Positions 18,534 to 28,288 of a stretch of DNA of 64,000 bases are shown here, piece after piece. Both the position numbers and the translations under genes were made by a program. Source of the stretch: Saprospiraceae bacterium (GTDB lineage: Bacteria > Bacteroidota > Bacteroidia > Chitinophagales > Saprospiraceae); the NCBI GenBank assembly GCA_016710585.1, contig JADJVN010000026.1, positions 14,864 through 78,863 of the forward strand. The letters run 5' to 3'. The notes under the pieces are model-generated. The model did no database searches, was not told the origin of the DNA, and saw only the letters and a program-made list of their open reading frames with translations. Within the stretch, counting starts at the first letter, position 1, and the number at the start of each line of letters is the position of its first letter.

Positions 18534-20966
18534 ATGAAAAAAGTAATTTTTAGTGGACTCATATTTTTATTTTTTGCTTTTCAAATTTTGTCTGCACAGC
18601 CGGAATTTTATCACAGTGGATGTCATCATTTGCAAGCCATTGGCCCCACTCATGAACCCACTATTAATGAATTAATTTTAATGGAGAATTCGAATCGCAG
18701 AAGTGATTCGATAGATATTCTAAATTATACAATAACACTGGATATATCAGATGTGGCTGGAAAAAAAATTGATGGATTTACAGAAGTGAATTTTAGAACT
18801 AGAATGGAAGGAATTAATTCAATTACCTTGGATCTGAGAAAGCTTAACATCAGTAAAGTATTGTATAAAGATGAAGAAATAAGTCATATATATAATGATT
18901 CAATATTGATCATTCCATTTAAGGAAAACCTACCCATCAATTCTACTTCAAAAGTAGTGGTATATTATAATGGTGTCCCATCGAAAGATCCAGTTTGGGG
19001 AGGTTTTTATTTTGAAGGTGGCTATGTATATAATTTAGGAATTGGATTATCATCGACGCCGCCTAATTTTGGTAAAGTTTGGTTTCCTTGTTTTGACAAT
19101 TTTGTGGAGCGCAGTACTTATGATTATGTTATTACCACAAAATCCGATATGAAAGCATATTGTGTAGGTAGTTTTATCAGTGAAGAAGTATTGCCATCGG
19201 GTAAGATTAAGAGACACTATTCTATGCTGGATCAAATTCCAACGTATTTATCAAATATAGCCGCATCAGATTATGTGAGTTCAAAGTTTATTCATGCAGG
19301 TCGCTATGGAAATATCCCAGTTGAATATCTCTCTAAACCTGCCAATATAACTCAAATGAATTCCCAGTTCTCCAACATGCCAAGTGCAATCGATGCATTA
19401 GAGTTTTGGTTTGGTCCATATCGTTTCGAGCGCGTGGGATATGTTGCTACTACTGTTGGGGCGATGGAACATCCGACCAATACTGCATTTCCAATTAGCA
19501 GTATTACTCAAGATATCCAAGCTAATGTGGAGCGCACCATGGCTCATGAATTGGGACATCATTGGTGGGGAGATTTAACCACTTTGGATGATGCTCGTGA
19601 TATGTGGATCAAAGAAGGTACAGCAGAATATAGTAGTCATCTTTTTCATGAGTATACCTATGGCAAAAGTCATTTTATAAAAACAGTGAAAAATAATTTA
19701 AGTGATATCATGAAGAATGCGCATCGAAATGATGGCAATTTTTTACCACTTTCTCCTATGCCTTATACAAATACTTATGGAACTCATACTTATAAAAAAG
19801 GGGCAGCAATGATTCATAATATGAGAGCCTATTTGGGTGATTCTGCTTTTAGAAAAACCTGTATGATGGTTTTTGATAGTTTATCTGGAAAATCAATGAA
19901 TGCCTATGAGTTCAGAGATTTTCTCAATAAATATTCTGGCGTGGATATGACAAATTATTTTGAAGATTTTATTTTCAATCCTGGATATATAGGAGTATAC
20001 ATCGATTCTTTTTATGTAAAAAATAATAATGAACTATTAGTTCAAATTCAACAGAAAGGGTATTTTACAAATCATATTGGAAATGGTATTCCGGTTTTCA
20101 TTTCAGTCTATGATGAAAATTGGCAAAGATTGGATTTTAAAACAGAAATTTCTGGTGCTGTAAGCATTTCTTCCTTTCAGATACCAACTGGATTTAAACC
20201 AAAAATAGTTCTGGTAAATGAAAATCAAAATATGAATCTTGCAGCTTTACAAGGAAGTATTGTAGTTAATAAAATTGGTACTTTCTCCATTCCTTCAGTT
20301 GATTTTTTAGCTTTGAATTGTTCAGCAATCACAGATTCAGTTTTTTTGAATATAGTTCATAATTATGTTGGACCATCAGGAACCGAAAATAAAGCAAGCA
20401 ATATTGATAGAATTTCAGATACGCATTTTTGGCAGGTGAGTACACTCGGAAATAGTAATGCGACTTTTACTGGCACAATTGATTATAATGGTGTCGATAA
20501 ATTTAATTTAGATTATAAATTAATTCCTGCAAGAGAGGATAGTATCATGTTGGTGTATCGACCTGATTCTAAATCACCTTGGATACAGCATCCATCTTAT
20601 AGCAAATTGGGAACTTCAGCAACAGATAAAAAAGGATTTATGCGAATTCAGAATCTCATTCCTGGTGAGTATGCTTTTGCATTTGGGGTGGTGAATACTG
20701 TTGCAGTAGAGGATGAAAATAGTAAACCAATCATTATTTTACCCAATCCTAACAATGGAAAATTTTCATTGAATATTGAAGATAATGGGTCAGCATATGA
20801 TGTAAAAGTATTTTCATTAAATGGCCACCAAATTTATGAAGATAAAAACATTATAGCAAATATGGAAATCGATATTTCCAGTTGTTCCACTGGATTCTAT
20901 GAAGTCGTTTTGGAAGACGTTCATAGCAATAAAATTCATTGCTTCATGATTGAGAAAGTTGAATAA
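18534..20966 (+). CDS. M1-family zinc aminopeptidase with T9SS sorting domain
   Basis: This 810-residue protein has a signal peptide (IFLFFAFQILSAQ), an N-terminal beta domain and a gluzincin catalytic domain. The zinc site is complete: HELGHHWWGD at about residue 338 with the third ligand Glu 18 residues later (DMWIKEGTAEYSSH), i.e. HEXXHX18E. The substrate motif is GAMEHPT, where aminopeptidases usually have GAMEN. The C-terminus (IILPNPNNGKFSLNIEDNG through SSCSTGFYEVVLED) is a type A T9SS sorting domain, so the enzyme is exported to the surface or medium. It probably digests peptides for nutrition. Confidence 0.9.
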   Translation: MKKVIFSGLIFLFFAFQILSAQPEFYHSGCHHLQAIGPTHEPTINELILMENSNRRSDSIDILNYTITLDISDVAGKKIDGFTEVNFRTRMEGINSITLDLRKLNISKVLYKDEEISHIYNDSILIIPFKENLPINSTSKVVVYYNGVPSKDPVWGGFYFEGGYVYNLGIGLSSTPPNFGKVWFPCFDNFVERSTYDYVITTKSDMKAYCVGSFISEEVLPSGKIKRHYSMLDQIPTYLSNIAASDYVSSKFIHAGRYGNIPVEYLSKPANITQMNSQFSNMPSAIDALEFWFGPYRFERVGYVATTVGAMEHPTNTAFPISSITQDIQANVERTMAHELGHHWWGDLTTLDDARDMWIKEGTAEYSSHLFHEYTYGKSHFIKTVKNNLSDIMKNAHRNDGNFLPLSPMPYTNTYGTHTYKKGAAMIHNMRAYLGDSAFRKTCMMVFDSLSGKSMNAYEFRDFLNKYSGVDMTNYFEDFIFNPGYIGVYIDSFYVKNNNELLVQIQQKGYFTNHIGNGIPVFISVYDENWQRLDFKTEISGAVSISSFQIPTGFKPKIVLVNENQNMNLAALQGSIVVNKIGTFSIPSVDFLALNCSAITDSVFLNIVHNYVGPSGTENKASNIDRISDTHFWQVSTLGNSNATFTGTIDYNGVDKFNLDYKLIPAREDSIMLVYRPDSKSPWIQHPSYSKLGTSATDKKGFMRIQNLIPGEYAFAFGVVNTVAVEDENSKPIIILPNPNNGKFSLNIEDNGSAYDVKVFSLNGHQIYEDKNIIANMEIDISSCSTGFYEVVLEDVHSNKIHCFMIEKVE

Positions 20967-20976
20967 TTAAAAACTT

Positions 20977-21798
20977 ATGAAGCATATATTTTTTGGATTA
21001 TTTATACTGATTTTTTGCAATCATATGAGTGCTTCCGATACGATAAAGTATGAGCACAAATATCAACAAAAATTCAAAAGATTTTATTTCTATTGGGGTT
21101 ATAATAGAGCTGTATTTGCAAAGAGTGATTTGCATATCAAAGGACCAGATTATGATTTTACCTTATATGATGTAAGCGCTGCAGATAGACCATCTGCAGT
21201 ATCATCTGTTTATATTAAGCCTAGTACTATAACTATTCCTCAATATAATTATCGGATCGGCTATAATGTAAATCGACGTTTTTGTATTTCATTGGGGATG
21301 GATCATATGAAGTATGTCATACGCAATCATCAAAATCTGAAAATTTCAGGATTTATTAATGAGAATAGTTCAACGAAATTTGCAGGTCAATATAACAATG
21401 ATACGATTACAGTGAATAATGATTTCTTGCAGTTCGAACATACTGATGGATTGAATAATTTATCCATTGATTTTGAATATGCATTCTGGAATATTCCCTT
21501 GTTGCAAAATAGAATGCGTGTAAAAATGATTTCCTCCATTGGTGGATTGGGTGTCATTCCAAGAACTGATGTGACATTATTTGGAAATAGAGTAAATAAT
21601 AAATTTCACTTTGCAGGATTTTCTGTCAATGCAAAATTGGCAGCAAGAATAGAATATAAATCCTATTTATTTTTAGAGTCAAATTTGCGCACTGGATATA
21701 TGAGTCTCGATGATATCTTAATTAATGGTGCGGAACCAAGAGCTTCTCAAAATATCAAATTTCTAGAATATTATGTTGTTATAGGATCATATTTTTAG
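20977..21798 (+). CDS. Outer-membrane beta-barrel-like protein, unknown function
   Basis: This 273-residue protein has a signal peptide (FFGLFILIFCNHMSAS). Alternating amphipathic strands follow (YNYRIGYNVNRRFCISLGMD, RIEYKSYLFLESNLRTGY), and it ends in an aromatic residue (YYVVIGSYF), as outer-membrane barrels do. I do not recognise a named family. It lies ten bases after the M1 peptidase gene and is probably co-transcribed with it. Confidence 0.55.
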   Translation: MKHIFFGLFILIFCNHMSASDTIKYEHKYQQKFKRFYFYWGYNRAVFAKSDLHIKGPDYDFTLYDVSAADRPSAVSSVYIKPSTITIPQYNYRIGYNVNRRFCISLGMDHMKYVIRNHQNLKISGFINENSSTKFAGQYNNDTITVNNDFLQFEHTDGLNNLSIDFEYAFWNIPLLQNRMRVKMISSIGGLGVIPRTDVTLFGNRVNNKFHFAGFSVNAKLAARIEYKSYLFLESNLRTGYMSLDDILINGAEPRASQNIKFLEYYVVIGSYF

Positions 21799-21804
21799 TT
21801 TGGA

Positions 21805-22864
21805 CTACAAATCATTTTTTAAGAATGAATTGATATCTGTAGAAAAACCAAAATGATGTGTGCCACCTGCAAGATGATATCGTGAGTAGCCGTAATCAAA
21901 TTTGAATTTATATACTTTGATTCCAAAACCAGCACAGATTCCGCTAAAAGCTCTATAATCTACCAATGCCAGATCTTTTGACCTCAATGGATTGTAACCT
22001 CCTCGAAGAACTAGATTTTCTTTTTTACTTAGGAACAGTTCGAATCCAAATCCAATATGACGGAATGTATTTCCCAATAATTTATCAAACGCATTGGTTG
22101 ATTTAGATTCAGTGAATAGACTTGTACTTTGATTGTCATCTATATTATCATATCTCAGGTTCCATTTTTCCAAATGTTTCAATCCCAAATGATAAACCAA
22201 TGGAAGGTGTTTTAATCTTTTTGAAAGACCCATTTCAATGGTTAAAGGAGCTGTATTTTCTTTTAAATTTGCATAAGAATTAATTTGGTAGCTCAGATTT
22301 CTGATATTAAAAGCGAGACCTAAATTTTTTTCTGGTATAAAATAATGAACTCCTGTATTTAATGATAGACCCGATGCTCCATAGTTGTCAAGCGAGGAAG
22401 AGATATAATTAAGAGTGGCACCAAATGTTATTCTTTCATTTATTTTTTGACGCAGCCAGATAAAATGCACTTTCTATTCCATAAAAGCTTCCCTTGTTTT
22501 CACCATAAACATCAGTTCGAATTATATCTCCTGTCTGATAATAATGCACCCCAGCTTGAGCAGTTAGGCATAATTTTCTCAAATAATGAGTATATGCAAA
22601 ATGTCCTGATTTGATGCCATCGAAATAATTTTGATGATTTGCAGTAATTACTGTATTTAATTTTTCAGACAGCAAACTAGGATTCTGCCATGCAGCTCCA
22701 GCATCATTCCCTTGCCATGCTATACCATTTCCACCTGTTGAACTTAGCCTTGCACTGGGAGTCAATTCAAGAAACTGAAAGATATATTGTCCTCCGATCT
22801 GAGCATATGTGATCTGATTACTTAAAAAAATAATAATAGCGATTATAAGCTGTCTCTTTTCCAT
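21805..22864 (-). CDS. porQ: Type IX secretion protein PorQ, frame broken once
   Basis: The first part starts MEKRQLIIAIIIFLSNQ with a signal peptide and then GGQYIFQFLELTPSARLSST, the characteristic PorQ opening. As given it stops at 22436. Removing one base from the six-T run at 22443-22448 joins it to NERITFGATLNYISSSLDNY and the remaining barrel strands, giving 352 residues, the expected PorQ length. PorQ is an outer-membrane T9SS component in the PorQ/U/V/Z group that processes and anchors cargo. Its start overlaps the 3' end of the YwqK-like gene by 22 bases, so the two form an operon. A sequencing error is the simplest reason for the break, since several T9SS cargo genes in the window need the pathway. 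Confidence 0.8.
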
Positions 22865-23448
22865 ATTGTTTTACATATTCCTTCTTTACAATCCATTTTT
22901 TTTTCCAAAATTCCAGCAGTGTCATATAGAAGTAATTCATCTTGTTCGTTTGGACCATGAAGGTAATTTCCTTTGGCTTTTACCTTTCCATTTTCATGGT
23001 ATTCTATAAATGGACCATTCTCTTCATTTTCTGCCATTTGTACTTCTTCTTTAAGTTGGCCATTATTATAATAAGATTTCCAGATCCCAGTGGTAATGTT
23101 ATTGGTGTATTGCCCTTCGGTTTTTATATTTCCAGATGGATAATATAGCCTATATGACCCTTCAAAAATATCCATATTGAGCATTTCAGTGCTATACAGA
23201 ACACCATTTTCATATAGCTTTCGCTCTCCATTTTACTTACCATTTACATAGTCAGTGACTTCTTTAAGGTTCCCATCCTCGTTATAAATTTCAATACGGC
23301 CATTCTTTCCCTTACTAGTATCACCATTTATAGTATAGCGTTCTATAACAATTCCTTTTTCATTTTTATGCTCAATGATCTGGTTTTTTTTGCATGAAAA
23401 CCAAAAAATAGCTATCAAAATGAACCAAAAGCTCCGTTTCTCTAACAT
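22843..23448 (-). CDS. YwqK/MORN-like repeat lipoprotein with an in-frame TAA
   Basis: The protein starts with a lipoprotein signal (ILIAIFWFSCKKNQ) and contains repeats of the type NGQLKEEVQM, SGNIKTEGQYTNN and NGKVKAKGNYLHG. These are typical of YwqK-family 'antitoxin'-named proteins, which in Bacteroidota are usually small exported repeat proteins and not toxin partners. At 23233-23235 a TAA interrupts the same frame: YVNGK, stop, NGERKLYENG. AAA (Lys) would fit the repeat pattern, so one substitution explains the break. Without it the protein is 201 residues. It overlaps porQ downstream. Confidence 0.7.
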
Positions 23449-23546
23449 GATGGCAATATAACGCTGAATTTTGATTTGAATTTCATTATCAAATTGATTT
23501 TGAAATATTTTTTAAAGCTTTCCTGATTTTGCTTCAGAAATTACAT

Positions 23547-23580
23547 AAAAAAAGACTCAGGGCAAAGCACTGAGTCTTTT
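23547..23580 (-). terminator. Intrinsic terminator after the thioredoxin-like gene
   Basis: Ten-base arms AAAGACTCAG and CTGAGTCTTT enclose a nine-base loop. On the minus strand the hairpin is followed by a run of T. It lies about 40 bases past the stop of the gene at 23620. Confidence 0.75.
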
Positions 23581-23619
23581 ATCAAACTTATTAGATAAAC
23601 CTTATTAAATTTCTATATT

Positions 23620-24112
23620 TTAATTTAGAAAGCTTTTTAACTTTTTTTCGAGCTCATATTCATCACCAGGATTGCTTATCCACTATGGGAATAGATAATA
23701 TTTCCTGCTTGATTGACTACAAATGTCTGAGGGATGGTCTGAAAACCTAAATTTCTCAAACTTTCACTATTGACATCAGAAATAACCTGATAAGGCCATT
23801 TTTTTTGTTGCAATAGAGGTTTTACTTTATTTAATTGCTGCGCATTATCGATAGTAACCGCTACCATACCTATTCCATCTTTTTGCCAGTTCGGGTAGAG
23901 TTCTTTGATTGCATCAAGTTCCTTTTTACAAGGGGAACACCAAGTCGCCCAATAACTAACCACAGTAAGTTTGTTTTTGCAAATTCTTTACTGAAATCAA
24001 AACTCTTACCATCAAGAGATTTTACATTAAGGCTAGGAAATTTTTTCTCTCCATCCTTGAAAGAAACTAAGAATAAACATAAAATAAGGGCTAAAAAACT
24101 TGTATTTTTCAT
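23620..24112 (-). CDS. TlpA-like thiol-disulfide protein, frame broken twice
   Basis: Reconstruction gives 164 residues: a signal peptide (MKNTSFLALILCLFLVSF), a FPSLNVKSLDGKSFDFSKEF segment and the thioredoxin core with YWATWCSPCKKELDAI (CSPC redox site). The cis-Pro region is GFQTIPQTFVVNQ, and NPGDEYELEKKLKSFLN follows at the end. As given, one shift lies at the five-T run 23974-23978 (one more base restores KNKLTVVSYWATW) and a second near 23671-23680 (one missing base before NPGDEYE). The ATG at 24112 places the signal peptide correctly. TlpA-like proteins reduce or isomerise disulfides in the periplasm. It is divergent from the DUF6029 gene. Confidence 0.75.
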
Positions 24113-24192
24113 TTCTGATAAAACTTTAATTAGATAACGTAAAATTGGTGCTAAAAATCCGTTACTTTGGGGCAACGAAACGCATTTAACGA

Positions 24193-25824
24193 ATGATTAA
24201 CCACTTTCTAAAAATTCTCTTAATTGTTGGCTGTTTTTATAGCTCACAATTGCTTCTTGCCCAAGATAATTTGGTTCTTGGCGGCGGATTTCAACTCAAT
24301 GGAAATGTTTTTTTAAGAGATAGTGCCATTGGAGCGGCAAATATCCCACAATATGATCATCAGATCTATGGTGGCGAATCTTGGTTTGAACTCAATGCCA
24401 GTTATTTAGGATTTAATGGCGGTCTGCGATATGACGCCTTCAATAATTCAAATCTATTGAATCCTCAGGGATCATATACCGCGCATGGCATAGGTAAATG
24501 GTATCTCAATAAATCGATAGATAAATTGGACCTCAGTGTCGGTTATATCTATGATCAAATTGGATCAGGAATCATTTATCGCGCTTATGAAGAGCGAGCA
24601 CAGTTGATCGACAATGCTTTAATTGGTGCGGCTGCAAAATGGAATTTTAATCCAAATTGGTCTGTGCGTGGATTTGTTGGTAAGCAGAGAAATCTTTTTT
24701 CATCTTATAATTCCAATTTAAAAGGCTTTGCGGTAAATGGATTCTACCAAATGAGTGACACTGCTTCTTGGAGTATTTCACCTGGATTTGGTTTTGTCAA
24801 TCGTACTTTGGATGAATCAATCGTGTCTGAGCTAGCAGCAATCATAGGATCATATGAACCAGTGGATCAATTTAAACCATTCTACAATTCAAATGCTTTT
24901 TCAGTATTCAATACACTGTCTTGGAAGGATATCACATGGTATGCTGAATATGCGCTCAAACCGAATGATTTATTTTATGACCCCAATGCGCAGAGAGCGC
25001 TTCCAAAAGGGCAAACCAGTTTAGGAAAATTGGTAAAAGAAAGTGGATCTGTAGCTTATAGTTCAATTTCATATGCTGCTCATGGATTTGGTATTACCCT
25101 AGAAGCTAAGCGGACAGAAGGGATGGATTTTAGAGCTGAACCTTTGCTCAGTTTAAATAAAGGATTAATTAATTTTATTCCTCCTATGGCAAAAATTAAT
25201 ACTTATCGATTACTTGCCCTTTATTATCCAGCAACACAGTTTTTGGATGAGTTGGCTTATCAAGCCGATATAAGATATGGTTGGAAGAAATGGAACGTTT
25301 CATTGAACTACTCGGACATTCGTGATCTCACTTTCAAACGCCAGTTTTATAATGAAATTTATTCTGAAATAAGTTATAAAGAACCTGAAAAATACACTGC
25401 AACAGTTGGTGTCCAAAGACAGATTTTTGATGTTGAAAAATATTATGGAAAGGGTGGTGCAAAAGTTGTCAAAACAATAACCCCATTTGTTGAGTTTTTA
25501 TATAAAATCAGTCGCAGTAAATCTATTCGAACAGAAATGCAATATATGCACAATCCTACAGACATTGGTTCATATGTAAATGCTTTGCTTGAAGTTGGAA
25601 TTGCACCAAGATGGTTATTTGAAGTCGCAGATATGTATAATATTAAGCCAGTAAAAGGTTCAAAGTTAAATTATCCATCAGCAGGAATAAGCTATTCTCA
25701 AGGGGCCAATAGATTTGGATTGAGATATGTTAAACAATTGGCTGGAATCGTATGTAGTGGAGGTATATGCAGATTGGAGCCAGCATTTAGTGGTTTTAGA
25801 GCAAGTATTAATTCAAATTTTTAA
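24193..25824 (+). CDS. DUF6029 family outer-membrane protein
   Basis: This 543-residue protein has a signal peptide (LLIVGCFYSSQLLLAQ), a long series of barrel-type strands, and the C-terminal motif YVKQLAGIVCSGGICRLEPA followed by FSGFRASINSNF. I recognise that motif from DUF6029 proteins of Bacteroidota. The CxGGxC pair near the end and the neighbours (TlpA-like and Omp28, both thioredoxin-fold) suggest a disulfide-dependent surface protein. The role is unknown. It is followed after ten bases by the Omp28 gene. Confidence 0.75.
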   Translation: MINHFLKILLIVGCFYSSQLLLAQDNLVLGGGFQLNGNVFLRDSAIGAANIPQYDHQIYGGESWFELNASYLGFNGGLRYDAFNNSNLLNPQGSYTAHGIGKWYLNKSIDKLDLSVGYIYDQIGSGIIYRAYEERAQLIDNALIGAAAKWNFNPNWSVRGFVGKQRNLFSSYNSNLKGFAVNGFYQMSDTASWSISPGFGFVNRTLDESIVSELAAIIGSYEPVDQFKPFYNSNAFSVFNTLSWKDITWYAEYALKPNDLFYDPNAQRALPKGQTSLGKLVKESGSVAYSSISYAAHGFGITLEAKRTEGMDFRAEPLLSLNKGLINFIPPMAKINTYRLLALYYPATQFLDELAYQADIRYGWKKWNVSLNYSDIRDLTFKRQFYNEIYSEISYKEPEKYTATVGVQRQIFDVEKYYGKGGAKVVKTITPFVEFLYKISRSKSIRTEMQYMHNPTDIGSYVNALLEVGIAPRWLFEVADMYNIKPVKGSKLNYPSAGISYSQGANRFGLRYVKQLAGIVCSGGICRLEPAFSGFRASINSNF

Positions 25825-25834
25825 TGTACAAACT

Positions 25835-26671
25835 ATGACAAAGTCAATTCAAATATTAAGCCTTTTCATTTTTGTTGGACTATTTATGTTTTCTTGCAAT
25901 GAATGGGAAGAATGTGTAGCGCTACCTATTTCTGAGAAGCCTACATCCGGACGTGTCATTTTGATTGAAGAGTTTACAGGGGCGAAATGTCCAAATTGTC
26001 CAGCTGGAACTCAAGCATTGGAAGCCATTTTGGATAAGTATCCAGATAATGTTGTGGTGGTAGGCGTCCATTCCAATTTTTTGGCTAATCCAGCTGTAAC
26101 GGGAGATCCAAAACTATCCTATCCTGAGGCACAGGCCATAGAAAATTTTCTGGGACTTTGGGTGGGAAAACCTGAAGCAGCATTCAATAGAAGAAAATTT
26201 TCCAATCAAGCAAATATAAGAATAGGCAAACCAGATTCTTGGAATGTATTTGTTGATGAAGAATTGAAATTGAGTCCAGCAGCAGATTTGTTTATTTCAA
26301 GAACTTATGATACTCTGACTAGAGAAGTGACTGTGTCACTTAGAGCTGTGGGAAAAGAAAATGTATCAAAAGCAATGCATATGCATGTCATGATTACTGA
26401 ATCAAATATATTTACTACCCAAGAAAGTTCTACTGGAAATATTCCAAATTACAATCAAAAACATGTATTGCGAAAAGTGATTACACCAATTCCAGGAGAG
26501 AAAATAGCAGATCAAATCGAGAAGGGAAAAGAGTATAAAAAAGAATATAAATATACACTACCAACAGATGCCGTATTGTGGAAAGATTCAAATTGTAGCA
26601 TTGTTGCTTATTTGTCATTTGATGAGACTGACAAGTATGTGATACAAGCAACAGAAATAAAAGTAAAATAA
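25835..26671 (+). CDS. Omp28-related lipoprotein
   Basis: The start at 25835 is chosen because it places a lipoprotein signal at the N-terminus (LFIFVGLFMFSCNEWEE). The frame is open further upstream but inside the DUF6029 gene. The protein has 278 residues, with VILIEEFTGAKCPNCPAGTQ (a CPNCP thioredoxin-like site) and PDNVVVVGVHSNFLANP, both typical of the Omp28 family. It is probably an outer-membrane lipoprotein. Only 15 bases separate it from paaB, so it may be transcribed with the paa genes, although the functions seem unrelated. Confidence 0.8.
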   Translation: MTKSIQILSLFIFVGLFMFSCNEWEECVALPISEKPTSGRVILIEEFTGAKCPNCPAGTQALEAILDKYPDNVVVVGVHSNFLANPAVTGDPKLSYPEAQAIENFLGLWVGKPEAAFNRRKFSNQANIRIGKPDSWNVFVDEELKLSPAADLFISRTYDTLTREVTVSLRAVGKENVSKAMHMHVMITESNIFTTQESSTGNIPNYNQKHVLRKVITPIPGEKIADQIEKGKEYKKEYKYTLPTDAVLWKDSNCSIVAYLSFDETDKYVIQATEIKVK

Positions 26672-26686
26672 TTAAATTTTTTTGCC

Positions 26687-26971
26687 ATGAGTAAGGATTG
26701 GCCTTTATACGAGGTGTTTATAAGAACTAAGAATGGATTAGATCACAGACATGTGGGCAGCTTGCATGCTGCGGATGAAACGATGGCTATAGAGAATGCT
26801 AGAGACGTTTATACAAGAAGAATGGAGGGTATAAGTATTTGGGTTGTGGAATCAAAATATATCACTGCATCAGATCCCTATTCACAAGACTCTTTTTTTA
26901 ATCCTGCAGAAGATAAGATATATAGACATCCGACATTTTATGAATTGCCCGATGAGGTAAAACACATGTGA
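26687..26971 (+). CDS. paaB: Phenylacetyl-CoA epoxidase subunit PaaB
   Basis: This 94-residue protein matches PaaB along its whole length: WPLYEVFIRTKNGLDHRHVG, SLHAADETMAIENARDVYTR and ISIWVVESKYITAS. PaaB is a small subunit that links the catalytic heterodimers of the PaaABCE multicomponent oxygenase, which epoxidises phenylacetyl-CoA. paaA, normally just upstream, is replaced here by Omp28. paaC follows after three bases. Confidence 0.93.
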   Translation: MSKDWPLYEVFIRTKNGLDHRHVGSLHAADETMAIENARDVYTRRMEGISIWVVESKYITASDPYSQDSFFNPAEDKIYRHPTFYELPDEVKHM

Positions 26972-26974
26972 TTT

Positions 26975-27733
26975 ATGGGTATAGATAAAAATTTGATTTC
27001 TTCGCTTTTCGTACATGCTGATACAGCATTAATACATGGTCAAAGACTTGGTGAACTTTGTGGCCATGGACCTGTACTTGAGCAAGATATCGCATTGACA
27101 AATATTTCGCTTGATTATATTGGTAGAGCTAGACTCTATTATGATTTGATCTCAAAGCTTGAAGGCAATAATAAAACAGAAGATGACTATGCATTTCATC
27201 GAATAGAAAGTGAGTTCAAGAATTTATTATTGGTGGAGTATCCAAATAAGGACTTTGCCTATACTGTCGCTAAACAATTTTTTATTGATGTCTTTTATTA
27301 TCATTTTTTTCTTCAATGCGTAGAATCAAAAAATCAAGAGATCATATCTATCTCTCAAAAGTCTTTAAAGGAAACTGCTTATCATAAAAAATGGAGTAGT
27401 GAATGGATCATCAGATTGGGTGATGGCACAGATATCTCACATCAGAAAATGCAGAATGCTGTTGCTGATTTGTGGATGTATGTAGGAGAAATGTTTGTTC
27501 CTACTGAATTTGAACAAGCAGTCATTAAAGAAAATTTAATGGCAGATTTATTGCCGATTAAATCTTTGTGGGAAGCAGAAGTAAAAGATATCTTCAGCAT
27601 AGCAGGAATCAAGCAAGCTGAAAATAACTGGGCACAATCAGGAGGCAAAGAAGGGAATCATACAGAATACATGGGGTATATCTTGTCTGAAATGCAATAC
27701 ATACCTCGAACATATCCAAACATGATTTGGTAA
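26975..27733 (+). CDS. paaC: Phenylacetyl-CoA epoxidase structural subunit PaaC
   Basis: This 252-residue helical ferritin-like protein starts FVHADTALIHGQRLGELCGHG and continues DIALTNISLDYIGRARLYYD, typical of PaaC. Later it has WIIRLGDGTDISHQKMQNAV and DLWMYVGEMF. PaaC pairs with PaaA in the epoxidase core. It lacks the full di-iron site and is structural, so oxygenase activity needs a paaA encoded outside the window. It sits in the paaBCD operon. Confidence 0.92.
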   Translation: MGIDKNLISSLFVHADTALIHGQRLGELCGHGPVLEQDIALTNISLDYIGRARLYYDLISKLEGNNKTEDDYAFHRIESEFKNLLLVEYPNKDFAYTVAKQFFIDVFYYHFFLQCVESKNQEIISISQKSLKETAYHKKWSSEWIIRLGDGTDISHQKMQNAVADLWMYVGEMFVPTEFEQAVIKENLMADLLPIKSLWEAEVKDIFSIAGIKQAENNWAQSGGKEGNHTEYMGYILSEMQYIPRTYPNMIW

Positions 27734-27762
27734 ATTGTTGTGGAATAATTCCAATAAAAAAG

Positions 27763-28275
27763 ATGATTCAGAATAGTGATATCCAAGCAGAAGTTCAAAG
27801 TATTTTTTCTTTATTAGAAGAAGTAAAAGATCCTGAGATTCCAGTCTTATCTGTAATCGATCTTGGCATCGTTAGAGACGTGATCATTACAAATGAGGAT
27901 ATTGTGATACACATTACACCAACCTATATAGGCTGTCCTGCAATGGGCGTCATCGAGATGGATATTCTGTCATTATTGTGGAGTAAAGGCTACAAGAATG
28001 TCAAAATAGAAACAGTGATTTCTCCAGCATGGACCACTGATTGGATGACAGAGTCTGGGAAGCAAAAACTAAAAGAATATGGAATTGCTGCTCCAAATAA
28101 AAATTCAAAATTAGTTCGAAATATTTTTGAATTGGAAGAGAATATTGTTTGTCCAAGATGCAATTCTGAACATACACTAAAAATAAGTGAATTTGGATCC
28201 ACAGCGTGTAAAGCCTTATATCAATGCCAAGAATGTAAGGAACCATTTGATTATTTTTTAAATGTCATTAATTAA
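27763..28275 (+). CDS. paaD: PaaD, assembly factor of phenylacetyl-CoA epoxidase
   Basis: Starting at the ATG at 27763 gives a 170-residue protein with the MIP18/DUF59 domain (EVKDPEIPVLSVIDLGIVRD, then HITPTYIGCPAMGVIEMDI). The C-terminal zinc-binding-like CxxC pair is also present (CPRCNSEHT and CQECKEPFD). PaaD proteins of this type help to mature the epoxidase, probably through Fe-S or iron handling. An upstream in-frame start at 27727 overlaps paaC and is less likely. Confidence 0.9.
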   Translation: MIQNSDIQAEVQSIFSLLEEVKDPEIPVLSVIDLGIVRDVIITNEDIVIHITPTYIGCPAMGVIEMDILSLLWSKGYKNVKIETVISPAWTTDWMTESGKQKLKEYGIAAPNKNSKLVRNIFELEENIVCPRCNSEHTLKISEFGSTACKALYQCQECKEPFDYFLNVIN

Positions 28276-28288
28276 TTAAAATTATACA

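Noticed and set aside
22436..22470. Programmed frameshift in porQ
   Set aside because: The site is a plain run of six A on the coding strand with no stimulatory structure, and many other genes here have the same kind of break.
22843..23448. Toxin-antitoxin pair based on the YwqK name
   Set aside because: There is no toxin gene beside it. It is a repeat lipoprotein followed by porQ.
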